DNA of 33,322 bases, taken from positions 1-33,322 of the forward strand of contig MNEA01000146.1 in the NCBI GenBank assembly GCA_001917435.1, written 5' to 3'. The notes under the pieces are model-generated. The model was not told the origin of the DNA. It searched no databases and saw only the letters and a list, made by a program, of their open reading frames with translations. This document shows positions 1 to 7,064 of the stretch, piece by piece; the first letter of the stretch is position 1; every line of letters starts with the position of its first letter. The DNA comes from Acidobacteria bacterium 13_2_20CM_2_57_6. Lineage in GTDB: Bacteria > Acidobacteriota > Terriglobia > Acidiferrales > UBA7541. Position numbers and translations under genes: made by a program.

Positions 1-536
1 CGCCAGCCCACAGCCGCTGCCACGATGAGGATAAGGGAATCCGTAGTTAGGAGCGCCAGGCGGTAGCTGAACTGATAGGCAGACGCGAGGAGGCCTTGTT
101 CTTCTTCGTCCTCTGCCGATTCAATTCGCCACGCATCGACCACAATGTCCTGTGTTGATGAGGCAAACGCGACGACGAGCGCAAAAGCGCCAAGCCGGGC
201 GAGCCCGGCTTTCGTGCCAGTTCCGCCCATGGCGGCCAGTGCCAGCCCGACGACTATCTGCGAGAACATTATCCATCCGCGCCGATGTCCAAGCCGTCTA
301 AACAACGGCAAGTCGACGCGATCGATCAAGGGCGCCCACAGAAACTTCAGCGAATATGCAATGCCCACCCAGGAAAGAAACCCGATCGCCGTCAGGGAGG
401 TGTGTTCATCGCGGAGCCAGTAGCCGAAGGTATTGCCGACCAGAAAAAAGGGAAGACCTGAAGAAAACCCGAGCAACAACATCGCCAGCGTTTTGGGCCG
501 CAGGTAATCGGCGAGCCGGTGCTTGTGCGGACTCAC
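1..536 (-). CDS. AmpG-like MFS permease (partial, C-terminus outside window)
   Basis: Translating the minus strand gives an open frame running off the left edge. It reads like the N-terminal third of AmpG, the inner-membrane importer of anhydro-muropeptides used in peptidoglycan recycling. Visible hallmarks are a first membrane helix with the motif LLLGFSSGLPFFLVGNTFGYW, followed by LTAIGFLSWVGIAYSLKFLWAP and an acidic/basic turn (LIDRVD). A later segment, STQDIVVDAWRIE, corresponds to the conserved SQDIxxDAxRxE motif of the family. About 178 codons are present; full-length relatives have well over 400. No ATG is available in frame. The GTG at 536 (VSPHKHRLADYL) is my preferred start because it leaves a short cytoplasmic N-terminus, but no good ribosome-binding site supports it and the frame stays open further upstream. 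Substrate specificity is inferred from family only; other MFS members share this fold. Confidence 0.8.
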   Translation of the reverse strand, partial: MSPHKHRLADYLRPKTLAMLLLGFSSGLPFFLVGNTFGYWLRDEHTSLTAIGFLSWVGIAYSLKFLWAPLIDRVDLPLFRRLGHRRGWIMFSQIVVGLALAAMGGTGTKAGLARLGAFALVVAFASSTQDIVVDAWRIESAEDEEEQGLLASAYQFSYRLALLTTDSLILIVAAAVGW

Positions 537-735
537 GCCTTCATTGTCTACCGGAGCCTCACGAGTCTCCGACAGCGCGTGGTGCAGTGGTGCGCAAACG
601 GTAAAGATGACGCGAGAAAAGAAAGATACTAAGGAAGATGAAAGAAAGATGCCGGGCTCCCCGTAAAGAACCGGGACGCATAAAGCGCGAAGGCGCGGCG
701 CAACATAAAAGCCCTGTTCGGCAAAGGAATGGCAG

Positions 736-2145
736 CTAGGAGTCGCCGGGGGAAGATTTCTGACCTTTGGCCAGTTGGAGCATAACATCGGCAGAGTTCG
801 CAGGCGCGCCTTCCGTTTGGGGAGAACGGACGCGCTGGATTTTCACGCGAGCGACGCGCTTGCCGTCCATTTCCACAACCGAGAAGCGAAAGTTGCCATA
901 TTCAAAGCTTTCGCCACCTTTGGGTATGAATCCTAATTGGTCTAGGACGAATCCGCCTACGGTTGCGTAGGCCGGATCTTCAGGCAACGTAATGTTGTAT
1001 TGCGTGTCAAGGTCGCGCACATTGAGGGCGGCGTCAAAAATAAGTGCGCCATCGGCCAGCGTCAGAGGCCGTTCGACGACGTCAAATTCGTCGTGAATTT
1101 CTCCTACCATCTGTTCAAGAATGTCTTCCATGGTCACCAGGCCGAGGATGCTGCCAAACTCATCCACCACCAAGGCCATACCGACGTGGCGAGTGCGCAA
1201 CTCGAGAAGCAGTTCGCTGGCAGGTTTGGTCTCGGGCACGATGAGCACTTCACGCAAAACGCGGCGCAAATCGAAAGGAGGGGGGGACAAGTTCTCTTCG
1301 AGGCGTCGTTCGCGATCGAGCAGGATCCATATCATATCCTTGATATGAACAAAACCCAGGATGTGATCGGGAGTGCCGCGATAGACCGGGATTCTAGAGC
1401 GCTGGGTTGTTGCGAAAACACGCATCACCTCGTCCAGACTGGACTCCACCGGAAGCGTGTGGATGTCCGGCCGAGGCACCATAATCTCCCGCACTTGGAT
1501 CTGCGCGAGTTCCATGGCGCTGAGAATGAATTTTTCTTCGCCGGGCGCGATGAGGCCGCGCTCGCGGGCTTGTTGAATCTGGATTTGTAGCTCTTCCGTG
1601 GAATGCGCAACGCCATGTATCTGTGGCGAAGTCACACCCAGAGCTTTCACGATCGCGGTGGAAACGCCGTCAAGCAGGTTAATCGCCCAATGAAATGTGT
1701 TAAGGAACCACTGAAAAGGCAGTGCCACCAGCAACGCAACACGTTCGGCGCGGGCAAGGCTCAGTGTCTTCGGGACCAGCTCTCCAATCACCACGTGCAA
1801 TGTGCTCAACAGCGCGAACGCACCAGCGAGGGCGATTGCATGCGCGATCAGCACAGTGTGCGCTCCCGTCTTCCCCGCCCAGATGGACTGAAAGACCTTC
1901 GCCAGAGTGGCTTCGCCAAGCGCACCGATTGCCAAGCTGGTCAGCGTTATGCCGAGCTGCACGCCTGAAACCACGCGGTGTAAATCGCTAACGAGCACTT
2001 CAACAACGCGCGCGCGTGTGTTTCCCTTGGCAACGAGCTGTCGCACGCGCGACAACCTCACGGCGACGAGCGAAAACTCCGTCGCGGCAAAAAAGCCATT
2101 TAGCGCGACCAACGCCAGGACGCCGATCAGGCGCACAGCAATCAT
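736..2145 (-). CDS. CNNM/CBS-pair/CorC_HlyC domain membrane protein (TlyC/hemolysin-C family)
   Basis: This 469-residue protein has the family's standard three-part layout. The first ~195 residues form a DUF21/CNNM membrane domain, starting NGFFAATEFSLVAVR with several hydrophobic helices. A CBS-domain pair follows at roughly 215-335, with VREIMVPRPDI opening the first CBS and VVDEFGSILGLVTMEDILE in the second. A CorC_HlyC domain occupies about 350-440 (TVGGFVLDQLGFIPKGGE). Proteins of this type are implicated in Mg2+/Co2+ homeostasis; the historical hemolysin name is not good evidence for haemolysis. The ATG at 2145 places the first helix directly at the N-terminus, as in relatives. The gene lies downstream of nothing on its strand and is transcribed divergently from the ABC cluster at 2414, so the 268-bp gap between them should hold both promoters. 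Cellular location is the inner membrane with cytoplasmic CBS and CorC_HlyC domains. Confidence 0.9.
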   Translation of the reverse strand: MIAVRLIGVLALVALNGFFAATEFSLVAVRLSRVRQLVAKGNTRARVVEVLVSDLHRVVSGVQLGITLTSLAIGALGEATLAKVFQSIWAGKTGAHTVLIAHAIALAGAFALLSTLHVVIGELVPKTLSLARAERVALLVALPFQWFLNTFHWAINLLDGVSTAIVKALGVTSPQIHGVAHSTEELQIQIQQARERGLIAPGEEKFILSAMELAQIQVREIMVPRPDIHTLPVESSLDEVMRVFATTQRSRIPVYRGTPDHILGFVHIKDMIWILLDRERRLEENLSPPPFDLRRVLREVLIVPETKPASELLLELRTRHVGMALVVDEFGSILGLVTMEDILEQMVGEIHDEFDVVERPLTLADGALIFDAALNVRDLDTQYNITLPEDPAYATVGGFVLDQLGFIPKGGESFEYGNFRFSVVEMDGKRVARVKIQRVRSPQTEGAPANSADVMLQLAKGQKSSPGDS

Positions 2146-2300
2146 ACTGGGAACCTGTCCTCCCCAGCCGCATTGTAACAGTACTGCCGTGGGGCACAGG
2201 CAACCGTTCTATGGCGCGTGCGTCTTACTATATGGACTCGATCAACAGTGAACTCCAACGCCTGGATGCCGGGAATGAAATGAAGAATTCCGGTGAGATA

Positions 2301-2330
2301 TTGACATGACGCTTTGGACCTTTTTAGGAT
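2301..2330 (+). promoter_or_regulatory. Candidate sigma70 promoter for the ABC/Gld-like operon
   Basis: TTGACA at 2301-2306 is a perfect -35 hexamer. With an 18-bp spacer it is followed by TAGGAT at 2325-2330, which matches four of six bases of TATAAT. It lies about 85 bp upstream of the ATG at 2414 and points toward the ABC cluster. No other strong promoter is visible in the divergent 2146-2413 gap. Confidence 0.5.
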
Positions 2331-2413
2331 ATTGTTTCGCAGTCGAACAGCAACTTTTCGGCTAGCTAGGTTTGCGGCAAGACGAAGGGTCTAACACTCA
2401 AAAAGAAAATCCT

Positions 2414-3406
2414 ATGATCAGCGTAAAAGATCTTTCCAAGAGGTACGCTCGTAACACGGCTGTGGATCACATCTCCTTTGAGGTGGAAAAAGGCCAGATC
2501 GTCGGTTTTCTGGGGCCTAACGGCGCCGGCAAGACGACCACGATGAGGATGCTGACGTGCTTCCTGCCGCCCAGCTCGGGCACTGCGACGGTTGCGGGAT
2601 TTGATGTCCTGGAGGTGCCGTTCGAGGTCAAAAAACGCATCGGCTATCTTCCTGAAGCGCCGCCACTTTATCTCGAGATGCGAACTGCGGAGTACCTGAC
2701 GTTTGTGGGCCGCTTGAAGGGACTTTCCGGAGCGGATCTACAACAACGTGTCGATGCCGTTTGCGACCGCTGCGCAATTGGGGACGAAAAGAAAAAGCTT
2801 CTCGGAAAATTGTCCAAGGGCTACCGCCAGCGGGTCGGCCTGGCGCAGGCCATCATTCACAATCCCGATGTGCTCATTCTCGACGAGCCAACTGCAGGAC
2901 TGGATCCCAAACAAATTAACGAGACGCGCGATTTGATTAAGAGTCTCGCCGGCGACCACACCATCATTCTGAGCACGCACATCTTGCCGGAAGTCGAGCA
3001 GACCTGCGAGCGGGTCATCATCATCAACAAAGGAAAGCTCGTTGCCACGGACTCGGTGAACAATTTGCAAAGCCGGGCGCGCGGGGCCGAACTGGTGCTG
3101 GTCGAAGTGGCCGGACGAAACGGCGCGCTGGATTCCGCCAGAGTACAAGAGCGGCTCGAAAAGGTCGCGGGCGTGGGCCGCGTGGCATTCAAGGAAAAAA
3201 GGCGGAGCAGCGCCATATTCGAGGTGGAAAGCGTGAAGGATAAATTCGTGCGCGGCGATCTGGCCCGCGCTGTCGTGGAAGCTGGCTGGGACCTCAATGA
3301 GTTGCGTACGTCCGCTGTGAGCTTGGAAGAAGTCTTCCTGCAGCTAACTGGCGACCAAGTTGGCGCCCTATCACGTGACGCACAGGCAAAGGAAGCTGGA
3401 CAATGA
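2414..3406 (+). CDS. ABC transporter ATP-binding protein (GldA-like)
   Basis: This is the cytoplasmic ATPase of an ABC-2-type exporter, 330 residues from the ATG at 2414. Walker A is GPNGAGKTT near residue 36, the signature region reads LSKGYRQRVGLAQA, and Walker B is VLILDEPTAGLDP, followed by the H-loop ILSTHILPEVE. The C-terminal ~100 residues form the variable regulatory tail of this subfamily. The frame is open to a TTG at 2372, but the ATG gives the canonical start MISVKDLSKRY, so I chose it. The stop overlaps the next start as ATGA (3403-3406), showing translational coupling with the permease. The order ATPase, small permease, GldG-like protein and DUF4340 protein matches the Gld-type cluster found in many phyla. 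That cluster is required for gliding in Bacteroidota, but its cargo elsewhere is unknown. Confidence 0.9.
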   Translation: MISVKDLSKRYARNTAVDHISFEVEKGQIVGFLGPNGAGKTTTMRMLTCFLPPSSGTATVAGFDVLEVPFEVKKRIGYLPEAPPLYLEMRTAEYLTFVGRLKGLSGADLQQRVDAVCDRCAIGDEKKKLLGKLSKGYRQRVGLAQAIIHNPDVLILDEPTAGLDPKQINETRDLIKSLAGDHTIILSTHILPEVEQTCERVIIINKGKLVATDSVNNLQSRARGAELVLVEVAGRNGALDSARVQERLEKVAGVGRVAFKEKRRSSAIFEVESVKDKFVRGDLARAVVEAGWDLNELRTSAVSLEEVFLQLTGDQVGALSRDAQAKEAGQ

Positions 3407-4170
3407 AGAATATCTGGATCATTTGCCGCAAGGAACTACGCAGTTATTTCGTTTCTCCAGTCGCTTACGTTCTCTTTGTCATGTTCGCCCTGCTCTTCGG
3501 CTGGTTCTTTTGGAACATCCTGGGCGCTTTTGTCTTTTACAGCATGGCCTCCCAAATGCGCGGCGAGATGATGCCCATGAACATCAATGAACAGATCATC
3601 CGTCAACTCCTAAGCGATTTGAACGTGACTGCACTTTTCGTCATACCGCTGATCACCATGCGGCTCTTTGCGGAAGAAAAACGAAATGGCACGATGGAAC
3701 TGCTCGCGACTTCACCTATCCGGGACATCGAGGTAATTCTCGGCAAATGGTTGGCCGCAGTAACTCTCTATATTGGCATGCTTCTGCTGACGGGACTGAA
3801 CTACGCGTTCATCTTCAAGTATGGCAATCCGGATTGGAAACCGTTGGCAGTGGGTTATCTTGGAATGCTCTTGCAGGCAGCAGGCCTGCTGGCAATCGGA
3901 ACATTCATTTCCAGCCTGACTAAGAATCAGATCATCGCCGGCGCGGCAACGTTTGGCGCGTGCCTCCTGATTTTCGTCCTCGGATGGGCAAGCGGGTACG
4001 AAACCTCAACTTGGGCGCAGGTACTCTCCTATATGTCGGTGACCACACACATGGAATCCTTCGCAAAGGGAGTCCTGGATTCCAAAGACGCTGTCTATTA
4101 CGTTACCGTGATTTTTCTCGGGCTCTTCCTGACGGCTCGCTCCCTTGAGTCGCTCCGGTGGAGGTCGTAA
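3403..4170 (+). CDS. ABC-2 type permease (GldF-like)
   Basis: A 255-residue integral membrane protein with about six hydrophobic helices. The start MKNIWIICRKELRSYFVSPVAY is typical of ABC-2 permeases: a short amphipathic helix carrying KEL precedes the first membrane segment. The signature after helix 2, LITMRLFAEEKRNGTMELLATSPI, is the hallmark of the GldF/NosY-like branch. It would form the membrane channel with the ATPase at 2414, whose stop codon overlaps this ATG. The stop at 4168-4170 is followed immediately by the GTG of the GldG-like gene, so the three are one transcription unit. The substrate cannot be read from the sequence. Length and motifs are normal for the family and nothing is disrupted. 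Confidence 0.88.
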   Translation: MKNIWIICRKELRSYFVSPVAYVLFVMFALLFGWFFWNILGAFVFYSMASQMRGEMMPMNINEQIIRQLLSDLNVTALFVIPLITMRLFAEEKRNGTMELLATSPIRDIEVILGKWLAAVTLYIGMLLLTGLNYAFIFKYGNPDWKPLAVGYLGMLLQAAGLLAIGTFISSLTKNQIIAGAATFGACLLIFVLGWASGYETSTWAQVLSYMSVTTHMESFAKGVLDSKDAVYYVTVIFLGLFLTARSLESLRWRS

Positions 4171-5547
4171 GTGAATCTGCAACTTCTCAAGGCGCGGCAA
4201 ACAAAATACATTGGGTATGCAACTCTATACATCGTGGTCGTGCTGGCTATTGTGAGCACCGCGAATATCCTTGCCAATCGCTACAACAAGACTTACGACG
4301 CGACCTCCAACAAGCGCTACAGCCTTTCTGAACAGACCGCGAAGATCGTCAAGGGCTTAAAAGAAGATGCAAAGATCACCTACTTTGATCAGGGCACGCA
4401 CTTCGAACGGGCCAAGGATCAGCTGGACTTGTACGCGAATCTTTCTCACAAAGTTCATATTGATTACGTCGATGTGGACAAGAAGCCGCAATTGGCCCGC
4501 GAAGCTGGAATCAAGAACTACGGCACAACCGTCGTCCAAATTGGAGCGAAACGAGAAGAAGCAAAAAGCACCAGCGAGGAAGACATCACGGGTGCGTTCA
4601 TTCGAGCCCTGAAGAACAATGCGCGAACCGTTTGCTTTGCCTCCGGAAGTGGAGAACACCAAATTGACGATACCGATCGAACTGGCTATTCGCGCCTGCG
4701 GGACCTTCTCACCAAAGAGGAATACACCCCAAAATCAATCAGCCTTTTGCAAAAGGCTGAAGTCGCTGCCGACTGCACAGTCTTAGTCGTTGCTGGACCG
4801 ACCGGGGATTACCAGCAGCCCGCCGTTGACGCCATCAAGAAGTACGTTGAAGAAGGCGGCCGGGCGTTCTTTTTACTTGATCCGCCTCTGAAGATGGGCC
4901 GTTCAGAAATTGCGGACAACGATGCGTTGGCGAGTCTATTGCAAAACTGGGGCGTAACTTTGCAGAAAGACTTGATCCTTGACCTCAACCCGATTGGGCA
5001 ACTCGCCGGCCTTGGTCCGCAGGTAGCGCTTGTAACCCATTATGACCGGCACGCCATCGTGAATGACCTGAAGGGATCTGCCACGGGATTTCCGCTGGTG
5101 CGTTCCATGGAAGTGAAGAGCACGGACAAGACTACGGTCGAGAAGCTGTTTGATTCATCCGAGAGCAGCCTGGCCACTACCAAATTGAATTCTCCGGAAG
5201 TCAATCCAAACGATCCGAAAAACAAGAAAGGGCCGCTCACCATCGCAGTCGCCGGCTCCTACAGAACGGGAAAGGAGAACTCGGAAGGACGTTTTGTCGT
5301 GGTGGGAAGCTCGGCGTGGGCCGCGAATTCGTTTATCAGCTTTAATGGTAATCGTGATTTGGCGTTGAATACCACGAACTGGCTTGCCTCGGACGAAGAC
5401 TTGATTTCCATTCGCCCCAAAGACCGTGATGATCGCCGGATTACGATGACGCGGGGCCAGTTGAATTGGGTGGGCATCACCAGCCTTGGGCTGCTGCCGC
5501 TTGGGATCGTGATCGCAGGAGTTTCGGTATGGTGGCGACGCAGGTAA
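4171..5547 (+). CDS. GldG-like auxiliary ABC protein (ABC_transp_aux family)
   Basis: A 458-residue protein with one membrane helix at about residues 14-32 (YATLYIVVVLAIVSTANIL). A large extracytoplasmic domain follows, and a second helix lies at the extreme C-terminus (WVGITSLGLLPLGIVIAGVSVWW) ahead of an Arg-rich end (WRRR). The segment after the first helix, NKRYSLSEQTAKIVKGL, is the typical opening of GldG/ABC_transp_aux proteins. The periplasmic part contains a GATase-like segment with VLVVAGPTGDYQQPAVDAIKKYVEEGG and LLDPPL. It starts at GTG directly after the permease stop, with no gap. In Bacteroidota GldG partners GldF; here it presumably helps the ABC pair act on an extracytoplasmic substrate. 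The family has no agreed biochemical activity. The call rests on topology, motifs and gene order. Confidence 0.85.
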   Translation: MNLQLLKARQTKYIGYATLYIVVVLAIVSTANILANRYNKTYDATSNKRYSLSEQTAKIVKGLKEDAKITYFDQGTHFERAKDQLDLYANLSHKVHIDYVDVDKKPQLAREAGIKNYGTTVVQIGAKREEAKSTSEEDITGAFIRALKNNARTVCFASGSGEHQIDDTDRTGYSRLRDLLTKEEYTPKSISLLQKAEVAADCTVLVVAGPTGDYQQPAVDAIKKYVEEGGRAFFLLDPPLKMGRSEIADNDALASLLQNWGVTLQKDLILDLNPIGQLAGLGPQVALVTHYDRHAIVNDLKGSATGFPLVRSMEVKSTDKTTVEKLFDSSESSLATTKLNSPEVNPNDPKNKKGPLTIAVAGSYRTGKENSEGRFVVVGSSAWAANSFISFNGNRDLALNTTNWLASDEDLISIRPKDRDDRRITMTRGQLNWVGITSLGLLPLGIVIAGVSVWWRRR

Positions 5548-5590
5548 GGCGTAGCGTTCGTGGCTTAACGGCGAATTCTGAGGCGCTCCG

Positions 5591-6916
5591 ATGAAAAGTC
5601 GCGGTTTGCTGGTTGCCGCCATCGTACTCGCGGCGTTGACTGGAACCCTCTATTGGTCCAATCATCGCAAATCGCTGACAAGTGCCGCAGACTCTGCTGT
5701 TGAATCACCGCCCAAAATTCTGACCCTCCAGCCGGCGGATGTAACCGCGCTTTCGATTCGAAAAAAAGACGGTGATTCAGTCGTGCTCTCGAAAAATGGC
5801 TCGGGCCAATGGAAAATCACAGCGCCGAGAGTGCTAGCCGCTGATCAGGACGCTGTATCTAGCGTGCTTTCGACACTCTCTTCGCTGAATTCAGACCGGC
5901 TTGTCGAAGACAAGGCGGCAAGTTTTGATCAGTACGGCCTGGCTCAGCCTTCCATCGAAGTGGCGATTACCAAGAAAGATGGAAAGACTCAAAAGCTCCT
6001 GATCGGAGATGATACGCCGACAAGCAGTGGCGCGTACGCAACACTGGCGGGAGACACCCGCGTGTTTACCATGGCGAGCTACAACAAGAGTGCCTTGCTC
6101 AAAAATGCGAACGACCTGCGCGATAAGCGGCTGCTGATCTTTGATTCTGACAAAGTTTCCAGTATTGAATTGACCGCCAAAAAACAAACCATCGCGTTTG
6201 GCCGCAGCAAAGATGAGTGGCAGATTGTGAAACCGAAACCGTTCCGGGCGGACCGCTCTCAAGTGGAAGATCTGCTGCGAACCTTGCGCGATGCAAAAAT
6301 GGATTTAAACGCAAGCGAAGACGAACAGAAAAAGGCCGCCGCGTTCAGCGCCGGCACTCCTCTTGCAACCGCGAGAGTTACTGATGTCTCGGGCACGCAG
6401 GAGCTGCAGATTCGAAAGAACAAAGACGACTACTATGCCAAGTCCAGTGCCGTCGCAGGCGTTTATAAAATTTTAAGCGGGACCGGAGCCGGCTTGGATA
6501 AGGGCCTCGACGATTTCCGTAACAAGAAGCTCTTCGATTTCGGCTTCGTCGATCCCGACAAAATCGAATTTCACGACGGTTCCAAGAGTTATTTCCTTAC
6601 CCACAGCGGCAGTGATTGGTGGTCCAATGGTGCAAAGATGGATCCAGGCACGGTATCGGCGCTCATTGACAAAATCCGCGATCTCTCTGCAAGCAAGTTC
6701 CCCGAGTCCGGATTCGCCGGTCCGATGATTGACCTGACAGTGACTTCCGATGGCGGCAAGCGCACCGAGAAAATCCTAATCTCAAAAAATGGCGACAATT
6801 TTGTCGCCAAGCGCCAGGACGAGCCCGCTCTTTATGAGCTGACCGCTTCGGCGGTCGCGGAATTACAGAAATCCGCCGCTGATTTGAAACCCGCTCCTCC
6901 GCCTGCTAAAAAGTAG
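5591..6916 (+). CDS. DUF4340 domain protein
   Basis: A 441-residue protein with an N-terminal signal anchor (MKSRGLLVAAIVLAALTGTLYW, residues 1-22). The rest is a long extracytoplasmic stretch that repeats a beta-rich module, with recurrent strings such as VTALSIRKKDGDSVVL, GQWKITAP and DEWQIVKP. This is the DUF4340 pattern, in which W-x-I/L-x-x-P recurs with LLxxLxxL helices. It ends in a Pro/Lys-rich tail (PAPPPAKK). A GAGG ribosome-binding site sits 7 nt upstream of the ATG at 5591. DUF4340 genes very commonly follow the GldG-like gene, and here the gap is 43 bp, so it belongs to the same operon. Function is unknown. By context it is the fourth component of the exporter, perhaps sensing or shaping substrate on the outer face of the membrane. 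Confidence 0.82.
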   Translation: MKSRGLLVAAIVLAALTGTLYWSNHRKSLTSAADSAVESPPKILTLQPADVTALSIRKKDGDSVVLSKNGSGQWKITAPRVLAADQDAVSSVLSTLSSLNSDRLVEDKAASFDQYGLAQPSIEVAITKKDGKTQKLLIGDDTPTSSGAYATLAGDTRVFTMASYNKSALLKNANDLRDKRLLIFDSDKVSSIELTAKKQTIAFGRSKDEWQIVKPKPFRADRSQVEDLLRTLRDAKMDLNASEDEQKKAAAFSAGTPLATARVTDVSGTQELQIRKNKDDYYAKSSAVAGVYKILSGTGAGLDKGLDDFRNKKLFDFGFVDPDKIEFHDGSKSYFLTHSGSDWWSNGAKMDPGTVSALIDKIRDLSASKFPESGFAGPMIDLTVTSDGGKRTEKILISKNGDNFVAKRQDEPALYELTASAVAELQKSAADLKPAPPPAKK

Positions 6917-7064
6917 CTCCATATAATCTATCGTGGAAACATTTATCCACCATTCGCGAACACTCCAATTTAAGGCTATCCCGCATTTACCTTTCCTCGC
7001 TTTGGTTGCGCGCACGAAGCGTCTCCTCTAAACTCAATTCTTGCCCAAATCGCTGGGAGCAAAC

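Noticed and set aside
1000..1590. Plus-strand frame of ~196 codons opposite the CNNM/CBS gene
   Set aside because: It lies opposite conserved CBS and CorC_HlyC sequence and has no protein character.
6940..6965. Small inverted repeat (GTGGA/TCCAC) after the DUF4340 gene
   Set aside because: A 5-bp stem with an 8-nt loop and no T-run is too weak to call a terminator.
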